A stretch of DNA of 64,000 nucleotides from Sarcocystis neurona (taxonomy: Eukaryota; Apicomplexa; Conoidasida; Eucoccidiorida; Sarcocystidae), in NCBI GenBank assembly GCA_000727475.1, contig KL647330.1:284592-348591 (forward strand), written 5' to 3'. Made by a program: the position numbers and the translations under genes. A model generated the notes under the pieces. It was not told where the DNA came from, searched no databases, and saw only the letters and a list, made by a program, of their open reading frames with translations. The stretch's first letter is position 1, and each line of letters starts with the position of its first letter. Positions 1 to 14,500 of the stretch are shown here, piece by piece.

Positions 1-620
1 GGGTTGCCGAACTCCTTGATCAACTTCACACGCTTACAGTTCCAAAAGTCGATATCATACTAATATCATTGTAGAACGGACGTGATTAGTCCTTGAGCTG
101 CCATCCCGAGAAAGCATCCGTCCTCCTCTGCGAAAATCTATCCGTGAGCAGGCGCGCTCTTCTCAAAAGTCTGTGAAGTGTGTCGATGCTGGCAAGCACT
201 GAAACTCAACGTTAAGCATGCCTTCTGAAGAGTCGAATAGTAAAGTGTACCCGATGCTTACTGTTCTCAACTCCTCGGCAGCTGCTGCTGCGATGTTTCC
301 GTAGGAGTCAGAATCGGTCTAACGCAGTATCAAGCAGCTGGGAGGGATGTCTTCCATCGAGGTGGGATTTTCGACAGGTAGTCATTTGCGCATGTTAACA
401 AGACTTCCACTTTGATTCTGCAGAAGATATGCAGCCGTGCTTCTCAAGAGTGCGAGATGACACAGCGTGAAATTTTCCGATCGGTAAAACTTGCAGCAGG
501 GGCAGGTATATACGGGCACGAAGGACAGGCACTCTGTCACGGTTGTGACAAGACGGAATACACACCTTGTTTGATAACGTCGTACGTCTGACTTAACCGC
601 CGTACAAGAGCTGCTGCACA
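1..620. other. Upstream region with no recognised gene
   Basis: No reading frame here shows recognisable protein features. The stretch lies directly before the first ATG of the SPAG17-like gene at 621 and probably holds its 5' untranslated region and promoter. No clear repeat or RNA gene was seen. Confidence 0.4.
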
Positions 621-3600
621 ATGGCGGCTTCCGGCTTGCAAACAAGCGAGAAAGGTGACCAGAAGGCACCTACTAAAGCCTCAGCAAATGCAAAGACGCC
701 TCCGGATAAGCAAACTGTGAAAAGCACAGGGAGAAGCACCAAGGGGAAAGATTTAGTAAAAGGTCCCTTGTTAGGGGCAACTGTTGAGCCCGATGTGTCG
801 TGCCCTTTTCCTGTAACAAAGCCCCTAATTCGTAGTGCTGTCGTTATTCTCGCGGCCTCACAAGATACCAACCAATGCGCAAACGCCTCGCGTGCTCTGG
901 ATCGAGGGACAACAGATGAGGTTGAGCAGAGCATAATGTGTGGACTGATCTCAGCCCTGGACTCCACTCGGAATCGTACAGCACGCCCCGACAGTGTACG
1001 AAAGCTGTAGTATACAGTGATAACTTACACAGAGTTTTGCACCGGTCTGTAAAGTGCGCGAATGGTGACAGGTTTCGACATCATTAACAGGACCATTGTT
1101 CCTGTGGAGTGCACTCGAACAGGTCCAGGGGGACTTAGAAGGGGAGACAAAGGAAACAATTGCGGAACTGAAGCCGGAAGCGGTAAGCACCTGCGTCTAC
1201 GGAGCAGAATGCAACGTGCAAGAAACTGGAATAAACCGCTTGCTTCAATTAGTTAGGGGGTTGATAGAAAAAATCGGGCGTGAGGAGTAAGGAGGTCCCT
1301 AAACAATTCTTGCTGTAAATCACATGCCGTTACGCCGCTGTCATCCGTGCGTGGCCAGATGCCGGAGATCATCTGGATAACGCCCGATCACTTATACGAC
1401 TACGCGAAGGCGAAAAACTTGCTCGTAACGGACAGCAAGGTCAAATCGAGCGCCGAAATGAAGGTGCCTCTCTTCAGCGTCGTAACAGTGTATTCCATTA
1501 ACTGCACGGAACGGTGCACATTACCGTTACACAGCAGACGTATCAACTGGCACCTACGGTGTTTACGTAGTCTAAACAGTCAACCACTGTCACCTTAATT
1601 GTACAAAAAAAAGTTGACAAAAATCTTCTCGACACGCATCAAATGCTGGCTCGCTCAGGCAGAAGATGCCGTTCGCGCTCTACAGCAGGTTCGCTCAGAG
1701 TACGTGGATGCACAAGAGCGCAGCAAGTGGAACCGGAAAAAGGAAGCCGCCTTGAAAGCTAGGAAGGCAGAAGTCGAGTGTGGCTTCCCCATGAACTCTG
1801 CAAGTCAGCACCTCGCAGAGAAGCGCGATTTTCCAAGCAAATCAGCGGGACCCCGCATTGCTCAAACTGGCCTCCACATGCAGGCGGCACATTCTGAAGG
1901 CTTGGACAAAGAAGAAACTGCAGGACTTCAAAGATTTGGAGTAACAGAGGCAAGGCGGCCGCCTTCCGAGCATGTTGGTTCACTAGATCTCCTGTTTGTT
2001 TTGGTAGCATTCGACTGGAATCCAGACCTGTTCAAAGCGCTCAATGAAGCTAACGCCGAGTTGAGTTGCTTCTTTTGGCTTACAACCTCAAGTGCGGCAG
2101 CGCTGCAATCAGACGCCGAGGTTTTGTTACCGGAAGATGTTTCTGCTTTGTACGCGGCAATCCAGACAGCGCCTACAGGGTCGACACTCGCCGACGTGGC
2201 CGTTATCTGTATTACCGACTGCAACAGGTGGGTTCACACTCGTGAAAATCTCCTTGTTTACTGCCAAAGCGCGCGGAACACAGTCGCAGAGATCGTGCTG
2301 CCGGTGAGGCCCCGCATCTGGGAGTCGATATTATAATTTTGTTTCACTGTATATATATATATATATATCCAGACCTTGTGCCGAAGCGAGTTTTTCTGTT
2401 GTGTTTTGTTGCGGTGGCCTGGAAAAGCCGTAGCCCTGTAGACAATTCAGGAAAGCTCGCACGCAAATACTGTCTGTGCTACACAACAGAGCAAGCGGGT
2501 ACCTGGTTCTGTTCTCTGCAGTACAGTGCTGCAATTCAGCAGAGAGCAAAAACTTTGAAGAGACGGGAATAAGGCCAGTGTGCTGTATTTTCCAGAAGTG
2601 TTGTGGTGTGGTTTCGCAAACACGCTGGCATGTTTTGTTCAAGAGTCTGTAGAAAGGCTCTGCGATATCGTCATCCTGTGTGTCTTAAAGACAAGGGCAC
2701 GCAGCCGGGCTTGCCCTTTGGCGTGTGATTGCCACCGCTGCCGGGCGGGACTTTCAAGACAAGGAGATCTATTCTTTGGTTTTATCACGGACCCCAAAGA
2801 TGGAAGGCTTTTCCACTGCTTTCTATCAGCCCCGGAAACCAGGATTCTTGCAGACTGAAGAAAAGCTGGACAAGATTAAGCGCGGAGCCGGTGGAAGTAA
2901 AGGGGACGCGAACTCAGTCGATCATCCGTCTGCAGACGAAAAAATTAAAGGCAGTTCTTCAGGGCTCAATAAGCATGAACTGACGCGAAAAAGTGCATCG
3001 AACAGAGAAGAGACAGAGGAACAGGTTGCCGTTAACATCGGTTCGGAAGAAGATAGTGGAATACGGTCACATACAACGCTCAGGTAGGACGTTTGTGTAT
3101 GACTTGTCCCATGAATGAACGCGTCTGCAAACGACAGGTGCATGCCTTCAAGAAGAAGCAGCGGATGAGCGAAAGGATTTGTCAAACATGAGAGCGAACG
3201 CAGAGCGGAAACGCGTCCGTACTGCCCATAACATAGCGCCCCTGTGTCCTACCCGTCTCGCCTGCTGTCGAGCAGCTGCACCATTACTTAAGTTGCCAGG
3301 CAAACCTTCAGTTTCTTGACACGTCTTAGAGCCAGGGCAACGGTTCGCAGATGCTTTGTACCTTACTACAGGGCCTGGCAGAAACCCCTGCACGGTCGTG
3401 CACAAAGATGCGCCTTCTTGAGAAAATGACTCGCTGCGCAGGTGCAGCTGTTGCACGCCGTATACGCTGAGTTCAATATCCTCGCCGAGGCCGAAAACGG
3501 GACCATGCGGAGGTGATATTTTCTGTTGTTGTTGTGCTTTTACAGTTTGTATGACGCGCTGCTCTCTTCAGTTGATCCAGAGTATCACACTGCTTCTGTC

Positions 3601-6600
3601 TTCCTCTGCTGCCTGATGGAGCAAATCGTATACAACATCACGGAATCGCAGGAAGACCACAAGTACGGTCCTATTTTGCACAGCTGTATACTTGGAGAAC
3701 ACGCAGATCGATACCACAGAGCAGGACTGTATAAAGGTCTCTCCGTGTGCCTGCCGTGGCTCGTGACGAAAGAGGAGCGTACCCACGTGCGGACAACCGG
3801 AAAGATGGAAGAGGCAACTCCCGAGAACAGAACGCAGTTGTCTGCTTTTTAGTAGCAAAGACGCTTTGTGCGTTGTCCTGCAGCGATGTGCGGAATATGG
3901 CGGTCCTGGTGGAAGATTCACAGAGGTACGACTTAGAGACTACCACCTCTGTCGGAAGATGTGGCCGCCCGTAGGTCACCTGGCGGCTGATAAACTGTTA
4001 GACTGCGAGCTTGTCTGGCACGCAGTCCGAGCTTCTACAGTGTACCAAGTGCGCTCCCACAGAGCGACTTAAGCGACTGAAGTGACTGCTCATGTTCGTC
4101 TCGAGTAGAACACCGACGGCTGTGTCCCGCAGTCCTTTATCTTGACACGAAGTCAACAACAGCTTCAAGTCATCAACGTTTTTTCCGCCGTTGTGCAGCA
4201 CTCAGCAGTGTGCCAACAGCTCAGGAATGGAATGCGCGCCTTCGTTGCCAAGCGTGAACTTCACAGACAAAGTTAGGCAGAAACTTGAAGGCGTCAAGCT
4301 GGGGAATGGCGAAGTACTCGCCGATCGAGCATTTGAGCTCTGCACTCTTGTCAGCCCTGTACACTGGCGCCTGCCGAAATCAGATACTAGCTTTGCGATG
4401 ACGACCTCCCGCCGGTACGCGCCGGCTGCGCTGACTGCGAATGATTTTCACGGATTATTCAGACGCTCTCCGAACGATTTCCGTGTGCAGGACAGCTACA
4501 CAGTACAATACTCACACTTGCAAAGAGGCAAGCGGTTGCCATTGACCCCGCTCAACGGTTTCGCGAAACCCCGAATGCGGGCGGCCCTAGCGCTGGTTAA
4601 GAATTTCCGGCTCGCGATTGCTCTACAGTTCACCTTTGACAGGCTACATCGACTAAATCTGGTTAATCAGATGTGTTGTGAAAACTCCCTGTGTCCTTCT
4701 GCTCATCAGGACTGCTCTGATGTGCCGCATCTACCCCTTCCTACCACAGTTCTCCATGAAACAGATTGAGCACCTTTTACTCCTCGCCGAGTTCGAGCAG
4801 CTTTTCCAGGATATTCTGCCCGGAGTGCGCGTGAATGTGCGAGAACTAGTTTTCCACGAGCCGATTGCCAGAAACCAGGTAGCTTGCACTATTTCCGAAG
4901 CGTTGAGCTCTGGGATGTACTACGTCGCGTACCGTTACGTTCCAAGGTCCAACACTCTCCTCATCGTCCTCTACGAAAGGTATGCGCTAGACAGGCGAGA
5001 TAGCGTATTCTGAGTGCATCAGGATCGGTGCGCCTCAACGGCGCAGTCTGCGCTATTTATTTCTCGTGAAGTTTCAAACGGCACTCGTGCATACACCTAC
5101 ATATATTTGCTTTACACACCTGTAGATTGGTCATCAGTGCTGCAGTCGGTCGACGACACATATACGCTATAAAGCAAAACTGGTGTGCATGTTTGAGGAG
5201 GAGATGCTCACCCCCGCGTCCGTCCGTACAACCTGCGGGTTTGTGTACTTAAACGCGTACAGTGCGCGCACACGCATGCGTCGGCTCTGCTGGAGCATCT
5301 GGTCACTTGTTATTGAGCAGCCCCCTCACGCAGGCTCCTCAGCCTTCTCTGTTTCAGCATTTGTGTCCTGCTGGCCCAGATGCAGTCCTTCTGGCATCCT
5401 ACGGCACTCGTGGATGTCTACTAGGGTCATCCCTTTGCCATCCTTCAATGAATGGAGTCACATTTTACGCCCCGTCTACGACAAACTGGCAACGAAACCT
5501 CTGGCGTTCGTTAGTCTGAATAAGAATCGCCATGCATATATACGAGCAATCGAGTCTACCCTAGTTGCCGAAGGCGACGCCCGAATTTGTAAGACCGTGT
5601 ACTGCTGCGGCGCTGGCAGATCCTTTCATTTTCCAGGTTTCCGTAAGCTCTGCACGGTCGACACTTCCCAGGAAGCGCGCACACGAACGGAATTACCTAA
5701 TGGACGGTTCACAAAAAGTAAGTCAGTAATCCCTGGAGGAATATCCTGCGCGGATATTCTTCACGTATAATACTCCTGTTCAGTGCCACACTGACCGACT
5801 TTCGCAGACCGCGGACTCACGGTGACACAGGTCCTTCCTTGTAGCCGCGTGAAACGACAGTTACCGCCGTTGTCGCTGTACTTACCTACATTCCACCTGG
5901 GTTGAATCAGAGAGAACAAAAGCGGAAGAACATGATGTAACACGCTGGTCGGAGCATCAGCCACAGCCTCTGCGACAGTGGGTGTCAAATACTATCTCAA
6001 CAAATGGAACAACGCTTTACCTACGACAGGATTTGGGCTGGAAAGCACTGATGATTAAACTGAGGCAAAGTCTAACAGCTCTACTACAACGTCAACCTTG
6101 CGCAAGTCCTCTCGCGGTACAAAATTCTGGGAACAAAACGGGGAAGGAAAGGGAAAGCAGCTGTTCTTCCGGGAAAGAGAGAGATCGGGACAGACATGAA
6201 AGGTCTGCTGTGAATGTTGAAGCGCTGAAGTCACCTCAGGATTCTGGGTCGGTGGGGGCAGATGGCGGGAAGCCTCTCGTCGCGCCAGCACCGCTGACGC
6301 CTGAAAAAGAGAATGTTGCAAAAGATAGTTTGGACTGGGTAGAGGAGCAGTCGCGAGAAGAAGCGGCAAAGGCGAGCGTCCTCTTGGCGCACTTTACAGA
6401 AGGAAGCCGACTGCGCGTAGCACTATGCACGAAGGGACTGTCGGACTTAGTGGAAGCTTGTAATCTCCCTGTTTCTGAAGCAGTGGCTTCGCTGGGCGCT
6501 GAAGTAACTTTAACGCTCAACACAGGTATTGAACCTGAAGCGCCGTCACACTCGTACAAGGACTCGCCCTGTACCTTCAGGTCCCGGAGAGCTGCGTTCA

Positions 6601-9600
6601 GCCCGCCATTAGGGCCAGTCAGCTTACGACAGGGTGCACCATTGTCTCTTCCAGTCTCCAGATGTATACGTATATGTACATGTATATCAGACTCATCCAC
6701 CGTAAGCTTCAAGCAACCGCAGATATGCTGAATAGTGTGCGCCACGGGGTGGCTTGGAATTCAATTGCTTGTCCTCGGGGGGGCAGGCGACGCTCGGACG
6801 CCCCTTGTGTGGTTTTTCCTCAAAGGTACGTCTTCCTGTCGCCAGCCTTTCTGCCTTCTTACGACGCAGGCCATACAATCCAGACAATGGTTGATGGGTC
6901 CGTATTGGAGAGTAATTACGGTTCACTGTGGGGCCGCCTGAAACGCAATTACGGGTACGCGTGTGGCATACGCTTTAATGACGTCGTCAGGGGGACAGGT
7001 TCCAACGCCATTAGGACAGGCTTCCCTTCTGCTGTGTGTCCTGCTGCCAAAGTGACACCTCACTGGATTCCTTCCAGATTGTTGATTTGGTACGCAGAGA
7101 CCTCTACAATGGAGAGGCACAGTCATGCAATTTTGCAAGCTGTGTAAAAGGTCCCATGGACTTTGCAGATCCAGCCACTCTTGCACGCGAAACCTGCAAG
7201 GCGCCTCCATTCACATGGGATATGTCAACGCCTCCTTTGCGCTTTGGCTGTGATGAGGATTATGAGTTACATCGGCGTACTTTTCCCGACGGAAGGATTC
7301 TGCGCGTTTTGCTGTCGGGCAGAGTCGAGCTTTTCTTCCCAGTGAGTGCTCTCCATCATCCTGCGCCATAGTCAAACGTAGGGAAGTACGCGGCACAAAA
7401 GGTTTACTCACGCAGTCGATATCTTCCCTCAAATGTTTACCTGAAGCTGCACCGCCTTTCCACGCACCAAAGCCACCCAGCGCATGAGAATCTGAATGTC
7501 TACTTTATCTACAGGACGGGACGGTCGCATTCAGAAATCCACTGCCAGCTGAAGTTGAGCAGAGACTTTCCAGTACTGAGGCCCCACCACCAAAACACCT
7601 CACCGGCCTCGCAGGGTTTTATCGTTCTCTCGAAACGGAACTGGGAAATCCGTCCGACATTTTGGATCTGCAGCGTCTCTTATCGAAAATTGCCAACGGT
7701 GTGTAAAAGAGACAGAAAACATTCTACGTGCTGTAGCAGAGGTATACCGCCTCCTTGTCCTCGCCGGTTGCGTTCCTTCTGTTACATTGAGTTTTTCTCG
7801 AGCACACTGCAGAAAGATTACCTTTGTTGGCTTACATATTTCGAAGGAGCAGTGAAAGGGAATGTAGCAGGGTGTGTTGCGTCGTGCGCGCGCGCAGGCG
7901 CGCCAGACCAGAGCTTCCCTGGACACTGGATCTTCTGTTTGTCTGACGGATCGCGCTTCGGCTGCTTTCACGAACGGGAAGCGGGCGTTAACAGCACCGT
8001 CCCCGGTCCTACGCAGACTGCGTCATCGGCAGGCAGCAGTCCAGCTGGTGGAGACACAGGTGAGCCCATCGTGTAGCCTGCCTGTTCCTGTGCCTGCTGT
8101 TGGGTGTGCAACAAAAGTGAGTGAATGCGTTGAAGGATGGCTTGCCACGTGGCTGCTGTGCATCAATCGTAGTAAAAAAATTGGGACGGCTGATACTTAA
8201 CAAGTCTTGGGCGAGACCGGTGGCGGAGGGATGGATGAAATATGACCTTCCTCCTCTAAAACAAGCAAAGCTTCAGAATTATCGCACGAAGGAACAAATG
8301 GCGTTGAGGGAAAATCACACCTTTCGTGTTACCTCGGTGCCTGGAGCGTCCACCTCTTACAAGGTGGGCTGTCTACGGCACGTTACTGAAAAGGATCTTA
8401 TCTTCTGGCCGCCTCTTTATGACAAAGTGCGGCTCAAATTCTTTTGGACACGGCAAAAGGACAGCGGCGTGCTTTGAGCTTTCCAACAAAAACTTACTTT
8501 CACTGACACCGTAGACGTCGCGACAGGAAAATAGTGAGGAATCCCAACGGCCTCAAAGTCGTGGTGCCACATTGGCTAAGACAAGCTTTCGTTGCTGAGT
8601 CCTGCGGTGCTTACTCTGTACATGAACGGCAAACAACCAGAACACAGTTTTCCATCCGGACGGCACCCTTTCGATGCTGGACTCTACACCGGCACGTCAA
8701 ATTATCATCATCGAAAACGAAAGATGCTGCCACATTCGTTCGTCTCTCCGTCGCGTTGAGGGTGTCGCGGCATCTGGCACGGAAGAAGAATGGAAGGCAG
8801 ATGTTCTGGTTCAAGCTCCAGGGGGAACGAAAATGTGCATCAGTTGCGGGGTAAAAAGGTACATAAACTATGGTTGCTGCGCAACAGCTAACTTCCGACC
8901 GTAGACAACGTCACCAAGTGCACACATAAGTTGATGGACCAGCAGAAACGACTTCTGAAACATTAGCAGTCACCAAGATGAGGTGGTCACAAAGAAAATA
9001 CTTTTGACTCGCCGAGCTTATAAACGAACATGACTGTCAACAGCGGAATGCATTTAAACCCTGGGACTAGCAACTGCTCCAAACCATGAACTCAAATTGT
9101 TATGTAGGCAGCCAAAGCTGGAGCAAGATCGGGATACTCAGTGTGCAAGCGTTAAAGTCTTGCGAAATGACGGATGGACTCTACTGTCGCACGGGAACGG
9201 ACAGGTTAGCAGTGTTCACGTTTTGCTCAATTAAATAGCAGTTGAGTTTCCTTGGTGCTGAGGTTAGTTGCCGTCGCATCTTAAAAAGCTCCTCAACATG
9301 CGCTCTATGTGAGTAGGGCATATGCTGGAACAAAGATGACAACGACGCCTGTGCATCTCTGCGTCTCCGCTGCATGTCATACTACACTACCAGTTGTGCG
9401 TGAAACCCGTAAGTGTGTCGCTCGCCCCCAGCAGAGATCGCGCCAGCGGAATTTCGGAAAGGGAAATTTTCTGTCACTCTGTAATAACTCCGCAATTCCA
9501 ACAACTTTTACCAGACATCATCTTAGCGGTTCAGTGAATGGTTGCGCTGGAAGTAACGGGGGGGGAATGAGTTTGAGCAGAGTCTGCCAAACGGAGAACA

Positions 9601-11568
9601 AAAGTATCCCAAGAGCAGCGCATAACTAGAATGTGTTGCCGGCTGTAATACAGGTTGATGTTGAATGGATTGAAGGGGACATCAAACACTGCAGCCTCGG
9701 ATCAGAACTAGGGAGAGAAGGGCAGCAGGGTAGTAACAAGCTCAGTTGTTTCTTGAGAAGCGGCGAAATCCGAATGCTCTCAAAGGACACAGATGTTTTT
9801 TTGATACGGTACGTTCGTTGTGGGAGCAATTTTCCACCGAGCATGTCGATCTTCTGAATTCTGCAATGTCAGTAACACTGTCCGTTGTTCGTACTCTTTT
9901 GTTGAGAAGATCCACTGTCATTTTCCGCAAGTATATCTAGTAATCTGCATTGCACGTAGTCAGTTATTGCTTAGGGGAGACAGTAGGGTGGACGTAGTCA
10001 GAGAAGGCTACGTCTTTTCACTACTCTATTCAGTGGTCTGCATTGCTTGTAGTCAATTATTGTTCAGAGGAGACGGCGGAGTGGACATTGTGGGAGAAGG
10101 CCGTGTGTGTCCCCTTCTGATGGAACCCTCCTGGACGTTTGACCTGCCATCTTTTGTACCATTCCAGCCAGCCAGGCGGACGGGAGTACAGGCGGAATCG
10201 AATGCGCGGCTATTTGCAATCAAGTGTGAAGATGGTAGTGCAGAAGAGTTCCTACCAAGGCAGTGAGTACGCAACAAATTGAGAACCCGACTGGCATGTC
10301 TCCGTCCGGAGTAGTTTACAATCGACAGACAAGCAATCAGGATTGAGTGCGTCCTCGTGTAGCATTTGAAACCTCACACATTGCTAGATATGAAGACGCA
10401 TTAAACGTGGGCCCCTCTGCGTGGAGAGCCATCGTTGAACAGGTTTAACACGAATGCGCACCTTACAGAACAAACCGCCTGCGTTCGCAGAACCGGACTT
10501 CTTAACTGGAGCCGCGAGAAATATCACCTGATGCCACATGAGCTTGAGGAGGCGTCTGACCATAAAGGCGCAAGGTACGAGGTGGAGTAGGTAAACTCGC
10601 TCTGCTATAATGTATCTGCGTTCCAGGAAGGTTTGCGCCTATTTGAAGAGCTGTAAACACGATGCCCGGAGCATAATTTTGCCGATCCGCGAGCTTGGAC
10701 ACCCATTTGAAGGTTGTCGAGGACACTCGGTTTTCGTGACAGCGTCGTCTTCTACTTGCTCGCTACCTCTGAGTCAATCTGCTCTAAAAATTGTAAGCCT
10801 CTAAGTCATGCTGTAGCGCGTCGCATAAACGCTCAACGCCCCGGTGACCAGAGGAACAAAGCAAGACGACGTCAAATTTGAAGCTGTGAGGTGTGCTTTT
10901 TTTACCGTCCGCTCCGTCACTGGTTACCTGTAGGAGCTCACTACACACTCACTTGCGCGTTACAAATTAGTCGTGCGCAGTTGGTCGGTAGTGGAGGTCC
11001 AGCCTGCGAGATTGTGGTACCTGTTCCTAGAATGAGCGTTGCTTGACCTTCACTGCCTCCCCGACGAGTTGTTTGCAGTCCCCCGACGCTGACATCCGAG
11101 CGACAAGATCGGCTACTTCCACACAGAAAAATAAATTCAGCATTGTCAGGTCTGGAGCGTGCTTACGACGCAGGCAACAGAAGAGAATTGACAGCTGTAG
11201 TCAAGCTATGGGGGCGCCTGGCTAGAGCCACGCCCGTACTGCAAGTAGATAACTTCGAGTTGAGCGCATCTTTGCGGTGCAAGCACGGCGTCCGAACTGT
11301 TGCGAACACGTGCTCTAGGGCGACACACAGAATTCTGCCGGCAGTGGCTGAGACTTGCTCCACCTGACCTACGTGCAATGCAATGTACGTCTTCTGAATG
11401 ACCAATGCGGCAGGCATCTGATTGAGTACCGACACCTTGACGAAAATGAGTGGAAGGACTTTCGGTCAACGTGCGCCCAGTATCTGAGTTGGGAGGCTCA
11501 CGTAGCTGAGCACAACCTGTCCTACTTGCTGCTTGAACACTGCCCTTCCGACTACCACTTCGAAGCGG
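621..11568 (+). CDS. SPAG17/PF6-like ciliary central-apparatus protein, multi-exon
   Basis: SPAG17/PF6 is a large scaffold of the C1a projection of the ciliary central pair. The proposed start is the ATG at 621, followed by a Lys/Ser/Thr-rich N-terminus. Exons I can place with phase are 1659-2227, 7078-7341, 7515-7698, 7907-8059, 10168-10262 and 11414-11568. The pair ending 7341 and starting 7515 joins in phase to give RTFPDGRILRVLLSGRVELF followed by FPDGTVAFRNPLP, the repeated 'DGT' signature of this family. The next exon reads WIFCLSDGSRFGCF. Exon 10168-10262 reads ARLFAIKCEDGSAEEFL and joins in phase to HLIEYRHLDENEW, matching the family's 'RLF.I..DGSG.E.L' and 'IEY' stretches. Other likely coding blocks lie near 2760-3085, 3550-3850, 4200-5010, 5430-5640, 6060-6600 and 8205-8460. 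The 3' end is unresolved and may reach about 12.6 kb. Family assignment rests on motif memory, not alignment. Confidence 0.72.
2348..2370. repeat. (AT)n microsatellite
   Basis: A run of about ten alternating TA dinucleotides lies in an intron of the SPAG17-like gene, about 120 bp after the donor at 2228. Confidence 0.85.
9941..10125. repeat. Two-copy tandem duplication, 93-bp period
   Basis: The segment starting with TCTGCATTGC at 9944 recurs at 10037 with scattered substitutions, giving a 93-bp period and two copies. Because 93 is a multiple of three, the surrounding open frame shows a 31-residue repeat (for example SQLLLRGDSRVDVVREG against SQLLFRGDGGVDIVGEG). The block lies just upstream of the splice acceptor at 10167 of the SPAG17-like gene and is probably intronic. 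Confidence 0.85.
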
Positions 11569-14500
11569 GTAAGCAGTGGGAGACATTTTGCCTACTTCCA
11601 CAGTAGTCGGATGTTCCGGCACCTGTGCGGACGCAGTGCACGGACAGCAGTTTTCTTCAATTTACTGTTGATGCTGTGAAGAGGTCGCTGCTGGCTCCTG
11701 CCCTGCCGCCACCCTCACACTTCTTCCTGCCACGAGCCTCGCAGCGCCCGACGTACACCACGGGGTGAGGAACATTAGCTTCTACAGGACCCAGTTACTT
11801 CCACTTACGCATTCGTAAGAGGTTTTGCGTCTGCATAATGCATTAATGCATACACCATTCGATGGCCATTCATCTTAGATTAAGAGTGACCTTGTGTATC
11901 TACTGGTCGCAGGGCCGGCTGGGATCCCATATACTAGCAAATCCCGGGATGTCAACATTCAGCAAAGATGTGCCACATCTGGAGAGCAAATAGCAACTGA
12001 TGACTCAACATCCGCAATACGCGAAATCCATCCTGGTGCCGCGGAGAGAGGGTCGCTGGCTACGTCAGCCTTAACCCAGCCAAGTTGGGGCAACGGAGAG
12101 AGTTTGTCCCAGATGAACCTCCGATTTCTCAAATTGCGCAGCCACTGTGAGACAGACGATGTCCCAGTCGGTCGACGCAATGTGAGCTGTTCACAGTGAC
12201 ACTGATTCGCGCTGGTAAAGTACGACTGCAAGGATTGTTTGCGTCGACGTGCTGAAGAGGTAGCTTCCGCAAAGATCGAGCCGGAGATCCGCCCTGACCG
12301 TGAGAGGTCCAACAACCCCATCGCTTGTTGAGCGGTGTCTACCTTCACTGTTTGACTCATAGCATCTCCTCGGCTCAGCGCTAGGATGTGTCGCATCTAT
12401 GTGTTACAGTGCCCCCGCTACGGCGCGACGCAAAGGAGCGGCAGCAGGTACTACGCCGAATGGCGACTTCGTACGCTCCTCCCGAAGGTATAACAGTGAG
12501 CGTCGGCAAACGTCCTGAATGCGTCTGGGACAGCAAACGAGAGCATTCCTTCTATTTGGTCCACGGAAGAAGGACGTCTTTAACAGGATAGGATTTTAGA
12601 TATGGAGGTGAAAATAAACATCGAATCGACCGCTAAACAGAGGATAGCTCTCAACAGCCGCCAGATTAATACGAAAATGTGAACACACACATTTTACAAA
12701 ATGTGGAACAAGCTCACGCTCGGGGGGCGTTGTTCACGCAGCAGTAGCTGCCTTGCACAGCTGGTGGCGCGCTTTAAGCTCTGCCTAGGGACACCGAAAA
12801 TGTAGTTTTCTACGTCCGCTCCGGAAGCCTGCGAACACCAAAAAGTTTTTGGACCCGGTCTTCATTAGACTTCCACATATGTCGACGGCGTACGGGCCCC
12901 TCAGGCGTGTGATAGCGATACGGTCCACTTCCCGATTCCAGAACAGAATTTGTTTTGTCGTGCCGCCAACTAATGAGTATCTTCGAATGGAAACCCGTTC
13001 ACGCATGTTCGATTCCAGTCAAAAAGCTGTTCACCGCGTGCTCCCTTTTTACCTGCTGTGGAGTTGACTGTGTGGGATCTGCTTCAGCGTACGCTTGCGC
13101 CAAATTGTACACAAGGGTGAAACAAAATGCACGGGTACTTCTTTCCCCCATAGCAACAGACAAATATTATTACCTGTCGTGCACAACATCCTCGCGCACG
13201 CGCTGCGTTGCTACGGAGCAGCATTTTGTCCAGCAGACGGACACGTACACTGAAATGATGTGTAGTCTGTAACTAAGGATAATAGGATCCAGGGGGACTG
13301 GGCACGGCGGACTGGCGCGAAATGGCAGCTGCGGTGCCGCCCTACTCATTCGAATACCATCCCGCAATGTGAATAGAGCCCTCGTGTGGCAACTCGCGCT
13401 TTACGAAGTGCTAGTCTACTGCTTCTTGACGTATGTTCTACGCCTACAAACTCGAAGGCGGTGGTCCGTGCGCATCACATTAAGCATGGTTGAATTGCCC
13501 CAAGCCCTCCATAGGCCGGCGGGCAGACATTCGCGCGTTGAAAACACTTTTACCGTAAACGCGATGTTCGTCAGACGTCTCAATGACGCAACTGAAATTA
13601 ATAAGACCTACGTCCCAGAGATTAGCCTCCCAGTAACTACATTGGTCTTGCGAACTACATGGTGCAATGGGAGTTTGTAAGACATGAAATGCAGACTAGC
13701 CTGCCAAGCCTCACATTGCTCCGGGGATACAGCCACCACTGCCGAAAACATCATTCATCTGACTGCTTGTTACTCTGTGTTCCGCTCCCAACCCTCCAAC
13801 GTATTGCACTGATTCCACGCTCCGGCACCCCCGTGATTAGGCTTTTTCTTATTAATCACCGTCCAGTGCTCAACGGTCACCGTGGTTTGCCGCAGAGCGG
13901 GACGCGGAGGGAACGCACCGGTTCTGGACTGCGATAAATAATGACTTTCAAACGTATATTTCCCCTAAACACACAGCGGTGTGCTTCACTTCCCCCTGTG
14001 ACGCATTCACTGTCCTCGAGTAGTAGAGACGTAGTAATGCGCGCCCCTACCTCCGTAAATAGGGTAAGCTGACCTTTAGAAGAAACATTCGCTGACCAAC
14101 CTGCGGTATCTATTTCGCGTTTATCCCATTCCGTACTTAAGCGCAAAGGTCTCTCCGCTTTGAGTGTGAACTAGGGCGGCTTCTTCTTACCATGGGAAAG
14201 GGTGCCCACAACAGCACTGTGACGAATCTGTGTGCACTTAATCTCAGCGTGCGCACGACATTTTAGCAGTTGTGAAAACGTACAATATCCTCAAGTGTGC
14301 CTGCCGCAAGGCCGCCTTCCATTCCATCAGTCCGCTACAGCCGATTGAAACTCATCCGTTGATATTGAGAAAGTGGCTGAACTTCCGCAAGAGAGATGTC
14401 GCAGTCGAACAGCTCGCTCAATACGCGACGGGCACAGCTGTACACAGTGCGGCGAATGTATAAGAAGCGCAACATATAAATACACATCAACGACACATGC

